DNA from: SVTX01 sp045632305 | GTDB lineage: Bacteria; Bacillota; Clostridia; Oscillospirales; CAG-272 | Reading direction: 5' to 3' | DNA: 64,000 nucleotides | Assembly (NCBI GenBank): GCA_045632305.1 | Contig: JAZQWL010000010.1 | Span: forward strand, 68,911-132,910 | Shown: piece by piece, positions 9,920 to 18,307 of the stretch | How positions within the stretch are numbered: the first letter of the stretch is position 1 | Layout of the letters: each line of letters starts with the position of its first letter | Notes under the pieces: generated by a model | Database searches by the model: none | What the model saw: only the letters and a program-made list of their open reading frames with translations | Told to the model about the DNA's origin: nothing | Made by a program: the position numbers and the translations under genes

Positions 9920-11263
9920 ATGGATTTTTTGAAAATTCGTGATATAATCGTATCCGCGGCATCTGTTGCAGGTATCGAAAAATATGAAATTTACTGCACT
10001 ACAGAGGAAGAAATTTCCACAAAGACGTTGAAGCATGAGATAAGCGCGTTAAGCTCCGGTATGACGGGCGGCGTCGGTTTCCGTTGTATCGTTGACGGTA
10101 AAATGGGCTATGCTTCCACGAACGCTCTTGATACAGACGAGCTTTGCGGTCTTGTTACAAGAGCGGCTGAGAACGCAAAGGTTATTGAAAATACTGACGA
10201 GGTATTCATTTTCGAGGGCTCCGAAGCTTATGCGAAAACAAGCGCGGGCGAGCCCGTAGTCGTTGATGCGGCAAAGCTCAAGGAGTGCGCTCTGAAGCTT
10301 CAGGAGGGACTTTATAACTACAGTGAAGCCGTTGTAGACGGTACACAGAGCGTATCTCTCTCATTCGTTTCCGAAATCTATCTTTACAACTCCTACGGCC
10401 TTGAGCTTACAAACAAGGTTGGTATGTCGGGCTGCTACGCTTCGTCCGTTATCAGTGTTGACGGGGAAAAGCAGAGCGGATTTGAATTTGCTATGGGCAT
10501 TGACGGGGATGAGGTTGAATCCCTTCCCGCAAAGGCGGTTGACGGAGCTATAGAGCGTCTCGGCGCGGGCTTCGTTGAATCGGGCAAGTACAACATCGTG
10601 CTCTCAGGCAAGCAGATGAGAACGATCCTCTCTGCATATTCCTCTTGCTTCTCCGCAAAGAACGCGCAGATGGGACTTTCCTTGCTCGCAGGCAAGGAGG
10701 GCGAGAAGATCGCTTCCGATATCGTAACTATTACCGACGATCCTATGCGCGAGGGCTGTCCCGTACAGACCGCGTTTGATGGAGAGGGCGTTGCAGCATA
10801 TAAGAAGAACGTTGTAGAGAACGGCGTTTTAAAGACTCTCCTTTACGACCTTAAGACCGCAAAGAAGGCGGGCAGAACAACTACTGCAAACGGACAGAGA
10901 GGCGGATATGCTTCTCAGGTTCATATCGCTCCCTACAACTTCGCAATTGCCGCGGGCGAGAATACTCTTGACGAGCTTTTTGCGGCAGTTGGCAACGGTA
11001 TTTACATTACCGAGCTTAAGGGTCTTCACGCGGGCGCAGACCCCGTTACGGGCGATTTCTCGATCGAAAGCGCGGGCTTTAAGATTGAAAATGGCAAGAA
11101 GGCGGGCGCAGTGAAGACGTTTACTATCGCGGGCAACTTCTTTACACTGCTCAAGAGCATTACAATGGTAGCTGACGAGATCGAATGGGGAATTCCCACA
11201 AGCTTTACGGTATTCGGCTCTCCCGCAGTTTTAGTAGAGGGAATCAGCGTAGCTGGTAAGTAA
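9920..11263 (+). CDS. pmbA: TldE/PmbA metalloprotease partner subunit
   Basis: Non-catalytic partner of TldD, 447 aa. It has the same two-domain fold but lacks the HExxxH metal motif, as expected for TldE/PmbA. It begins two bases after the tldD stop with TAGGAGG inside the tldD end as ribosome site. A strong intrinsic terminator follows, so this is the likely end of the miaB-pmbA transcript. Confidence 0.95.
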   Translation: MDFLKIRDIIVSAASVAGIEKYEIYCTTEEEISTKTLKHEISALSSGMTGGVGFRCIVDGKMGYASTNALDTDELCGLVTRAAENAKVIENTDEVFIFEGSEAYAKTSAGEPVVVDAAKLKECALKLQEGLYNYSEAVVDGTQSVSLSFVSEIYLYNSYGLELTNKVGMSGCYASSVISVDGEKQSGFEFAMGIDGDEVESLPAKAVDGAIERLGAGFVESGKYNIVLSGKQMRTILSAYSSCFSAKNAQMGLSLLAGKEGEKIASDIVTITDDPMREGCPVQTAFDGEGVAAYKKNVVENGVLKTLLYDLKTAKKAGRTTTANGQRGGYASQVHIAPYNFAIAAGENTLDELFAAVGNGIYITELKGLHAGADPVTGDFSIESAGFKIENGKKAGAVKTFTIAGNFFTLLKSITMVADEIEWGIPTSFTVFGSPAVLVEGISVAGK

Positions 11264-11282
11264 TTATATCTTATATCAAATC

Positions 11283-11317
11283 AAAGTGCGTACGAATTTC
11301 GTGCGCACTTTTTTGCA
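11283..11317 (+). terminator. Intrinsic terminator after pmbA
   Basis: AAAGTGCG at 11283-11290 pairs with CGCACTTT at 11304-11311, the stem extends inwards with one wobble, and a run of T follows. Confidence 0.88.
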
Positions 11318-11354
11318 TCTTACCCTCATTTTTCCACCACTTGCCAAAAAGGTA

Positions 11355-11390
11355 TTTACAAAAATTCGACAAGATGCTATAATAATCTTG
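11355..11390 (+). promoter_or_regulatory. Promoter of the LytTR/LiaF-like pair with overlapping palindrome
   Basis: TTTACA (11355-11360) and TATAAT (11378-11383) are 17 bases apart. The inverted repeat CAAGAT(11370-75)/ATCTTG(11385-90) brackets the -10 box and is placed so that a bound protein would block the promoter. Autoregulation by the LytTR protein is an inference. Confidence 0.65.
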
Positions 11391-11407
11391 CAAGGTGAGG
11401 TGATCAC

Positions 11408-11860
11408 GTGAAGGTTAAAATTGAAATATCGCAGGACGCGTCCTGCGAGGTCATAATTAAATGCCGCGAGATAAACGATGAGGTATTGCATATTGAGTCG
11501 CTTCTGACACAGAGAGGAAGCGCGGAAATGCCGCTTTATATAGGCGACGATGAGTATTTTGTCCTAAAGAAAGACGTTTTGTTTTTTGAAACGACTCTCG
11601 GTAAGGTTTACGCGCATACAAGGGATCGAATGTATCTGTGTCAATATAAGCTGTTTGAGCTTGAACAGATGCTAGGCGTAAGCTTTTTGCGCATCTCTAA
11701 ATCCACGGTCGTGAATATCATGGAGATAAGCTCTCTGCATAAGGACATTACGGGCAGCGGTGAGATCCGCTTCCGCAGAAGCGACAAGACAACCTATTTT
11801 TCGCGCGGTTACGCGAAGATATTGAAGGATAGAATTGAAGAAATGAGGTTTGGAAAATGA
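11408..11860 (+). CDS. LytTR-family DNA-binding regulator
   Basis: A 150-aa protein whose C-terminal two thirds is a LytTR DNA-binding domain (FLRISKSTVVNI and SRGYAKILKDRI are characteristic). It has no receiver domain, so it is not a classical two-component response regulator. Such stand-alone LytTR proteins often sit next to a small membrane protein that modulates them. The GTG start at 11408 has AGGTGAGG seven bases upstream. The stop overlaps the next gene (ATGA), which supports a functional pair. Confidence 0.85.
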   Translation: MKVKIEISQDASCEVIIKCREINDEVLHIESLLTQRGSAEMPLYIGDDEYFVLKKDVLFFETTLGKVYAHTRDRMYLCQYKLFELEQMLGVSFLRISKSTVVNIMEISSLHKDITGSGEIRFRRSDKTTYFSRGYAKILKDRIEEMRFGK

Positions 11861-12690
11861 AGATAACAGTTTGGGAAAGAAAACGCGTGAGCGCCTCAAC
11901 TATCGTTTGGGGATTGTTTATAATAGCGATTGCGGTGTTCTGTATTTTGCAGGCGCTTGGAGTTTTGGGCGGATTTACAAGTATGTTCGGTGTGATCCCG
12001 ATATGGAAATTGATACTTGGCGTCGGCTTGCTTGCGATAGCTGTGAGGGGTATCGTGAAATTAAGATTAGACGAGGTGTTCGTGCCGCTCGGATTTATCT
12101 TCATGCTTTTTGAAAAAAATATCGCGTTTGCTTCAGGACGTGAAGAAGACATAATCAACAATTGGCTTGTGTTCGGTTGCTGCTGTCTTTTGTCCATCGG
12201 ATTTGGATTAATTCTCCCTAAGAGAAGAAAAAGATTCAAGAAAAAGACAAATTACAAGATCAAGAACGGTCATCTGAGAGTCGATATTGACGATGACGAT
12301 AAGATCGAGGTCGAGGCAGAGGATAATGATTCCGATGAGTTCGACGATGACGAATTTGATGAGGATTTTGAAGATTACAAGAGTGATTTTGCGACTGCAA
12401 ACACCCGTTATTTTGACGGAGCAACGTTCAAAAAGGGTTACGTTATGATCAATATGGGCGCGACCGACGTAATATTTGAAAATCCTGAAAAATATCAAGG
12501 TGGCGGCGTGCTCAAGGTTGAGTGTAAGATGGGTGCTCTGTCCGTTTCGGTGCCTGAAGAGTGGCGCGTTGTTACAAACATTGCCAACAGAATGGGATCC
12601 GTTTCCGACAATCATAAAAACAATGACCCGAACGCTCCCGTTTTGACCATCGTCGGCGAGTGTGTAATGGGCGCAATCGATATTGAATAA
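11857..12690 (+). CDS. LiaF-like membrane protein with acidic linker
   Basis: A 277-aa protein. Residues 1-130 contain about four predicted membrane segments (hydrophobic runs near residues 15-35, 45-65, 70-85 and 105-120). A strongly acidic stretch rich in Asp and Glu spans about residues 140-175. The C-terminal domain, with MINMGATDVIFENP and KMGALSVSVPEEW, resembles the beta-helical domain of LiaF/YvqF proteins, which restrain cell-envelope stress regulators. It is translationally coupled to the LytTR gene, so it probably controls that regulator. No LiaS/LiaR pair is in the window. Confidence in the domain match is moderate because the similarity is judged by eye. Confidence 0.72.
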   Translation: MKITVWERKRVSASTIVWGLFIIAIAVFCILQALGVLGGFTSMFGVIPIWKLILGVGLLAIAVRGIVKLRLDEVFVPLGFIFMLFEKNIAFASGREEDIINNWLVFGCCCLLSIGFGLILPKRRKRFKKKTNYKIKNGHLRVDIDDDDKIEVEAEDNDSDEFDDDEFDEDFEDYKSDFATANTRYFDGATFKKGYVMINMGATDVIFENPEKYQGGGVLKVECKMGALSVSVPEEWRVVTNIANRMGSVSDNHKNNDPNAPVLTIVGECVMGAIDIE

Positions 12691-12710
12691 GCATATTGAA
12701 TAAATAAAAA

Positions 12711-12741
12711 GCCACACTGAAAACGGTGTGGCTTCTATTTT
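12711..12741 (+). terminator. Intrinsic terminator after LiaF-like gene
   Basis: GCCACAC (12711-12717) pairs with GTGTGGC (12726-12732), followed by a T-rich tail. Confidence 0.85.
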
Positions 12742-12777
12742 TGTGAAATGTTGACAAACTTTATTCAAATTGGAAAT

Positions 12778-12833
12778 AAACGCCGTATTGGATGGCGTTT
12801 CCTATTGACAACAAAGAGTTTTTTTAGTATAAT
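12778..12833 (+). promoter_or_regulatory. Promoter of rny with upstream inverted repeat
   Basis: TTGACA (12805-12810) and TATAAT (12828-12833) are 17 bases apart, a consensus promoter. Just upstream the inverted repeat AAACGCC (12778-12784)/GGCGTTT (12794-12800) could be an operator; its function is unknown. Confidence 0.8.
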
Positions 12834-12949
12834 AATAGGTGGATATTGTACAATAGGGGGAGTATAATCCCTTATGCTTGATATAATATTTAAATTTGAG
12901 ATTTAAAACAAAAAACACAGACACAAACAAAGGAGGTGTAAAGGAAAGA

Positions 12950-14497
12950 ATGGAAATGCCGGTAGTAGCATTTTTAGCTTCCTTGCTTGGCGCCGCGGTA
13001 GTATTCTTCTTCTTTGGATATCTTTCCAGAAAGAAGATCGGTGAGGCCAAGATCGGTTCTGCCGAGGCAGAAGCTAAAAAGATTGTAACAGAAGCAAAGT
13101 CTGATGCGGAATCCGCTAAGAAGACCGCTCTCCTCGAGGCCAAGGAAGGCATCATGTCTCAGAGAAATGAATTTGAGCGTGAGATGAGACAGAGACGCGC
13201 GGAAGTAAACAGACTTGAAGACAGAATTTCTAAAAAAGAAGAAACACTTGACAAGAAGACCGACGCACTCGAGAAGAAGAACGAGCAGCTCGACCGCAAG
13301 CTCAAGGAAAATGAGGTTGTAAAGGAGCAGATCGAAGGAGTTCTCTCCGAGCAGTTAAAGAAGCTCGAGCTTATTTCGGGAATTTCTGCCGAGGAGGCAA
13401 AAGACGAGCTTATCGAGAGAGTTGAGTCCGAGATGAAGCACGAGCTGGCTGAACGCCTTGACGCCCTTGAAACACAGTTCAAGGAGGAGGCAGACGAGAA
13501 GGCGAAGAACATTTTGTCTTTGGCTATTCAGAGATATGCATCCGATCACGTTTCCGAAGCAACTATTTCCTCTGTGGCATTGCCCAGTGAGGAAATGAAG
13601 GGTAGAATCATCGGACGTGAGGGTAGAAACATTCAGAAGATCGAAACGTTGACAGGCGTTGAGCTTATCATTGACGATACCCCTGAAACTATTACATTGT
13701 CGGGATTTGATCCCGTAAGACGAGAGGTTGCGAGAATCGCCCTTGAGCGTCTTATTTCCGACGGTAGAATTCATCCTACGAGAATTGAGGAGATGGTTGA
13801 GAAGGCGCAGCGTGAGGTTGACGCATCCGTTAAGCAGGCGGGTGAGAGAGCTACATTTGAGGTTGGCATTCACGGTATTAACCCCGAGCTTGTAAGACTT
13901 CTCGGTCGTCTTAAGTACAGAACGAGCTACGGACAGAACGTGCTCAAGCACTCCATTGAGGTTGCATTCCTCGCCGGTATGATGGCTGAGGAGCTTGGCG
14001 TTGATGCGAATATCGCAAGACGCGCGGGTCTCCTCCACGATATCGGTAAAGCATTCCCGCACGACGTTGAGGGCTCTCACGTTGAGATCGGCGTAAATGC
14101 GGCGAAGAAGTATAAGGAAAGCCGCGAGGTCGTTCATGCGATCGAAGCGCACCACAATGACGTTGAACCCAAGACCATTATCGCTATTCTTGTTCAGGCG
14201 GCTGACGCTATCAGCGCGGCAAGACCCGGCGCGAGACGCGAGGATATGGAAAACTACATCAAGCGTCTTGAAAAGCTCGAGGAGATCGCAAAGAGCTTTG
14301 ACGGCGTAGATAAGGCGTTCGCTATTCAGGCAGGACGTGAAATTCGTGTTATGGTTAAGCCCGAGGAGGTTAACGATGACGCAATGAAGGTTGTCGCAAG
14401 AGAAATGGCGGCAAAGATCCAGTCTGAGATGAAGTATCCCGGTCAGATCAAGATCAATCTTATTCGTAAGAGTCGCGCTGTTGACTACGCGAAGTAA
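12950..14497 (+). CDS. rny: Ribonuclease Y
   Basis: Membrane-anchored endoribonuclease that initiates mRNA decay in many Gram-positive bacteria. An N-terminal membrane helix (residues 3-22) is followed by a long charged coiled coil to about residue 200. A KH domain with GRIIGREGRN and an HD domain with LLHDIGKA then follow. Length is 515 aa, normal for the family. AGGAGG at 12931-12936 and AAGGA at 12941 support ATG 12950 (or 12956); an upstream in-frame start is not supported. The ylbF-like gene at 1538 may encode a partner of this enzyme, by analogy with Bacillus. Confidence 0.97.
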   Translation: MEMPVVAFLASLLGAAVVFFFFGYLSRKKIGEAKIGSAEAEAKKIVTEAKSDAESAKKTALLEAKEGIMSQRNEFEREMRQRRAEVNRLEDRISKKEETLDKKTDALEKKNEQLDRKLKENEVVKEQIEGVLSEQLKKLELISGISAEEAKDELIERVESEMKHELAERLDALETQFKEEADEKAKNILSLAIQRYASDHVSEATISSVALPSEEMKGRIIGREGRNIQKIETLTGVELIIDDTPETITLSGFDPVRREVARIALERLISDGRIHPTRIEEMVEKAQREVDASVKQAGERATFEVGIHGINPELVRLLGRLKYRTSYGQNVLKHSIEVAFLAGMMAEELGVDANIARRAGLLHDIGKAFPHDVEGSHVEIGVNAAKKYKESREVVHAIEAHHNDVEPKTIIAILVQAADAISAARPGARREDMENYIKRLEKLEEIAKSFDGVDKAFAIQAGREIRVMVKPEEVNDDAMKVVAREMAAKIQSEMKYPGQIKINLIRKSRAVDYAK

Positions 14498-14574
14498 TAT
14501 TATTTAGGTTCCGCTTCGGATTGATATATATTTATATATAGCTTAATTGACAGTATAATCGAAAATAATATAGA

Positions 14575-14612
14575 AAAGCCTCCGTTGAGTAGATCTCAAC
14601 GGAGGCTTATTT
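14575..14612. terminator. Bidirectional terminator between rny and the helicase gene
   Basis: A perfect 12-bp stem, GCCTCCGTTGAG (14578-14589) and CTCAACGGAGGC (14595-14606), has A-rich and T-rich flanks on either side. It can end both rny (+) and the converging helicase operon (-). Confidence 0.9.
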
Positions 14613-16904
14613 TTATTTTATCTCCCCGAACAGCTCGCGGATCTTGTCCTCGGGCTCATCGGCGCGCAATTTATCGGTCGCGTAGGCGCGGCGCAGAAGG
14701 GATTGCGGTATATAGGGGTCGTACTTTTCAAATATGGGTATTTCGCCATTTTCAACCAGCTCGTGCGGGTTGATTCCGTATCTTTCAACGTCCTGCATAA
14801 GTCGGGAGATAAGATAATCGGGGCTTGTTTTCTCCATTTTGAAGGTGATATAGTAGCAGCCCTCAAATTCTATGCCTGAAATATTGAATTTCTGCGCATT
14901 ATTCTTCAAATACTTGCGAAGCGTTCTGAAGGAGCGTGTGCCAAGCCACGGGAAGAGGCAATAGGAATAGCCGCCAAGATGCACGAGGGACTGCTCGAGC
15001 ATACCCGTATTTCGGGCGCATCTGCGCGCGATCTCAAGGCGCTTTTGCGCGTTTTCCTTGAGGTATGGGTAAACCGTGTCCTCCATAAGCACCTGCTTCA
15101 TACGCATAAGGATCTTGGTGTGTATCTCACCAAAGTCGCCGGGCCAGGAGATTTCCATTTTGCCGTCGACCTTTTTAACGTAAATGAGCTTTCTTTGTAT
15201 ATCAAGCTCCTCGACCTCCCAGACTCTGCCCGCCAGAGCAAAGCGGTCGCCGACGGGCGGGGGAGTGGTTATCGTGCCGATCTCGTCCGAGCCGCAACGA
15301 ACTGTAAAGTCCTCACTGTCCTTGAAGACCGCGAAGAATTTGTAGCTGCGAAGAAGTCGCTCGCCCGCAAGACCGATTATAAGTCCGCCGATCTCGGTCA
15401 GTTGAATATAATCGCAGTTGAGCATGGAAAGAATAAGCTCCTTATAATCCTCTCGGCTTACGCTGAGGAAGGGCGGTAGCGTCAGGACTCGTTCGGCAAG
15501 CGCGCGGGGAGAAAGCTCTCCGCTTGAAGCTAATACGCTGAGTGTCTGGTGGAAAAGCAAGCTCATTGGCATTTTCTTTATCTGTGGCGGTTCGATAAAC
15601 CGTTCCTCGATATAGAGCTGAATTATTGCAATACCGCGGAGAAGCTCCCACGGAATAAGCTGGGGCAGGGGTGTGTTCGGAAGCGCTTCTTCCTCACGAA
15701 ATACCATCATCATTTCGGGGGGCATATCACGTCTGCCCGAGCGACCGAGACGCTGCAGGAAGTTGGAAACCGTATTAGGCGCTTGCATCTGGAGAACTCT
15801 TTGAAGCTTGCCGATATCAATTCCAAGCTCCATTGTAACCGTCGCGCAGGTGGTGATGTTTTCCTCATCGTCACGCATTTTCATTTCCGCTTCTTCACGC
15901 AGAGAGGCGGAAAGGTTGCCGTGGTGGATAAGGATTCGGGAATCGTTGTCTCCACGCGCTTTTGCTATCTGTCGCATCGTCGCGCAGATATATTCGGTCT
16001 CTTCTCGGGAATTTGAGAAAACAATGGATTTTGCGTCCTTTACGCAATCGTATGCGTATTCGTACCCGGGATCTATTTTCGGCACGATGAATTTCGGGTC
16101 GCAGCTTACGGGTATGTTCTCGCCTGCGATATTATCGCCTGCGGGAGCGGTGTCTGTGTCGGTATGTTCCGCTTTGTATTTTTCCGCCTCGGGATTTTCA
16201 ATGTAAAAATGCTCAAGGCCAAGACGCCACCTGATCTTTTCGTTTCCGAATATGGGCGTGTCGACCGCTCTTCCTGTGTCCGCGGTGAGCCATTGCGCGG
16301 CAAGAGAAGGGTCGCCAATAGTGGCGGAAAGACCTATTCGTCTCGGGTGGTAGCCGATAAGACGGGCCAAACGGGATAGCTGGCAGATTATCTGGTTGCC
16401 TCGGTCGGTACTCGTCAGGGTATGTATCTCATCAATGATTACAAAGCGGAGGTCGCCGAAAAGTCGCGGGATATCGTTCGAGCGGTTTATTAGCATCGCT
16501 TCAAGCGATTCGGGAGTGATCTGCAAAATTCCGCGGGGCTTGTCGAGCAGCTTTTTCTTGTGGGATGCCGAAACGTCGCCGTGCCAATGGGTGACTTCAA
16601 CTCCCGACATATCGAGAACCTCGCTTATGCGCTCAAACTGATCGTTTATCAAGCTCTTGAGCGGCGCGATATAAAGCACACCGATGGAATACGGGGGAGC
16701 TTCGTTTAGAAGGGAGAGAACGGGGAAAAATGCCGCCTCCGTCTTGCCGCTTGCGGTTGAAGAGGTGAGCAGGAGATTATTGTCGGTATCAAAAATACTC
16801 CTCGCCGCCTCAATCTGAACTGCGCGAAGCGATTCCCATGAGTGCGCGTATATATATTCTCTTATATAGTCGGGAAAACGGTCAAAAATCTTCTCGCTGT
16901 TCAT
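14613..16904 (-). CDS. Lhr-like DEAD/DEAH-box helicase of a TerB/BrxD-type operon
   Basis: A 763-aa superfamily 2 helicase. Motif I is TSSTASGKT (residues 47-55), motif II DEIH (158-161), motif III SAT (193-195), and motif VI QRLGRSGRR (384-392). The C-terminal 350 residues resemble the accessory part of Lhr-like helicases. It probably unwinds or translocates on DNA or RNA-DNA hybrids. It is the last gene of a three-gene minus-strand operon, 18 bases after the BrxD-like ATPase. Related helicase/ATPase pairs occur in BREX-type phage-defence loci; whether this one is defensive is not shown. No nuclease domain is evident in it. Confidence 0.88.
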   Translation of the reverse strand: MNSEKIFDRFPDYIREYIYAHSWESLRAVQIEAARSIFDTDNNLLLTSSTASGKTEAAFFPVLSLLNEAPPYSIGVLYIAPLKSLINDQFERISEVLDMSGVEVTHWHGDVSASHKKKLLDKPRGILQITPESLEAMLINRSNDIPRLFGDLRFVIIDEIHTLTSTDRGNQIICQLSRLARLIGYHPRRIGLSATIGDPSLAAQWLTADTGRAVDTPIFGNEKIRWRLGLEHFYIENPEAEKYKAEHTDTDTAPAGDNIAGENIPVSCDPKFIVPKIDPGYEYAYDCVKDAKSIVFSNSREETEYICATMRQIAKARGDNDSRILIHHGNLSASLREEAEMKMRDDEENITTCATVTMELGIDIGKLQRVLQMQAPNTVSNFLQRLGRSGRRDMPPEMMMVFREEEALPNTPLPQLIPWELLRGIAIIQLYIEERFIEPPQIKKMPMSLLFHQTLSVLASSGELSPRALAERVLTLPPFLSVSREDYKELILSMLNCDYIQLTEIGGLIIGLAGERLLRSYKFFAVFKDSEDFTVRCGSDEIGTITTPPPVGDRFALAGRVWEVEELDIQRKLIYVKKVDGKMEISWPGDFGEIHTKILMRMKQVLMEDTVYPYLKENAQKRLEIARRCARNTGMLEQSLVHLGGYSYCLFPWLGTRSFRTLRKYLKNNAQKFNISGIEFEGCYYITFKMEKTSPDYLISRLMQDVERYGINPHELVENGEIPIFEKYDPYIPQSLLRRAYATDKLRADEPEDKIRELFGEIK

Positions 16905-16922
16905 ATTTTTCTCCTTTAAAGA

Positions 16923-18296
16923 TTAAAATTCGATATCTGCGGCGGTATACGTTCTGTTCTGTGCGGGAGCTTGGGGTGTGATCGGCTCGCCGTCACCTAT
17001 GTCCGCATGCGAGAGCGTAACGCTTTTACCGACCACGTCGGAAAATTTCGCGTCGGGATTCTGCATCAGGATATTGAGCACCGTCATATAGTCGCGAAGC
17101 ATTTCACGGGGGGTTATCATACTGTCAGCGCCCGCGCGGGAAAGACAGATATTTAAAAATTCAACTCTTTCCTCTTCGGTTATGGTGCAATTCCAATTAT
17201 AATACTGCGAGTAAAGCGCAGTTACACGGCAGATGAGCGCATAAAGCTCGTCGTCGGATAGACGCTTTAAGCGGATCACGGGGCCGATAAGATTCTTGAA
17301 TCCGTCAAGCGCGAAACGGCTGTCGCAAAGACGGGAGCGGAGGGCTTCGTAGCTGAAAAGTCCGCGTCGTGTGTCCTCAAGGAACTGAGGCGTGCCGCCA
17401 AAGATGATATCGAGCCCGGGAGAGCGTCCCTGAAGTGTATCGTTGAACATGGAAAGGATCTTTTCGTAGTTGTTCTCTCGGCTGATTCTGTGAGGGATCT
17501 TGTAGAGGTTTACGCATTCATCGATAAAAACTACAAGTCCGCGGTAGCCCATCTTCTTTGAGAGAGCCGCTAAGAGTTTTAGAAAGTCATACCAGTTGTC
17601 ATCGTCAATAATTACGGAAACCGAGAAGCCGAGAGCTTTTTTTGCCTCAGTCTTGGTCGCGTATTCACCGCGAAGCCAACGGATACAAGCGCTTGCGCGC
17701 TCTCTTGCCGCCTCTCCGTCCTCCATTGTCGCCTTGTAATATTCGATGATCACCTTGGAAAAGTCAAAGCCGCCAACGAGAAATTCAAGAGAGGAAAGCT
17801 CGCTTGAAACTCTCTTTGTAAGCTCCATGTAAAATACTTCACCGTCGGAGGAAATGCCACTCTGGAGAAGGTCGTTTTTTATCTGACCGATCCAGCGGGA
17901 AATGATCTTTGTGAGCGCGCCACCGTCGGGGGAGGATTTTGACGCTAAGTTCTTCATAAGCTCGCGATAGGTTGCGACGCCCGAGCCACCCGTACCGTAA
18001 AGTCGACGCTCGGGGGAGAGATCGCAGTCTGCGGTCAAAAAGTCGCGATCGAGCGCGTAGCCGCGCACAAGCTGGATGAGAAAGCTCTTGCCGCTTCCGT
18101 ATCGACCGATAAGGAAACGCATAGCGCCGCCGCCCTCGTTTACCTCCTCAAGGTCGGAAAGAAACGCGCTTATCTCGTCAGCTCGTCCGATTGCGATATA
18201 AGGCGCGCCCGATCTCGGTACTACGCCTGCGGATATGCTTGAGAGAAGAGAAGAGAGAATTCTTCTCGGAATTATTGGTGTTGTGTTGTCTGTCAT
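16923..18296 (-). CDS. BrxD-like P-loop ATPase (DUF2791 type)
   Basis: A 457-aa AAA-like ATPase. The Walker A motif GRYGSGKS lies at residues 64-71 and Walker B, LVVFIDE, near residue 255. The overall sequence (an EISAFLSDLEEV segment, then FLIGRYGSGKSF) matches the BREX-associated BrxD/DUF2791 ATP-binding family. In BREX loci such ATPases accompany Lhr-type helicases. The start has a GGAGG-type site (TAAGGAGGACAG) just upstream. It lies 11 bases after the TerB-domain gene, in one operon with it and the helicase. Likely role: an ATP-driven loader or regulator of the helicase on DNA (inference). Confidence 0.85.
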   Translation of the reverse strand: MTDNTTPIIPRRILSSLLSSISAGVVPRSGAPYIAIGRADEISAFLSDLEEVNEGGGAMRFLIGRYGSGKSFLIQLVRGYALDRDFLTADCDLSPERRLYGTGGSGVATYRELMKNLASKSSPDGGALTKIISRWIGQIKNDLLQSGISSDGEVFYMELTKRVSSELSSLEFLVGGFDFSKVIIEYYKATMEDGEAARERASACIRWLRGEYATKTEAKKALGFSVSVIIDDDNWYDFLKLLAALSKKMGYRGLVVFIDECVNLYKIPHRISRENNYEKILSMFNDTLQGRSPGLDIIFGGTPQFLEDTRRGLFSYEALRSRLCDSRFALDGFKNLIGPVIRLKRLSDDELYALICRVTALYSQYYNWNCTITEEERVEFLNICLSRAGADSMITPREMLRDYMTVLNILMQNPDAKFSDVVGKSVTLSHADIGDGEPITPQAPAQNRTYTAADIEF

Positions 18297-18307
18297 ATCT
18301 GTCCTCC

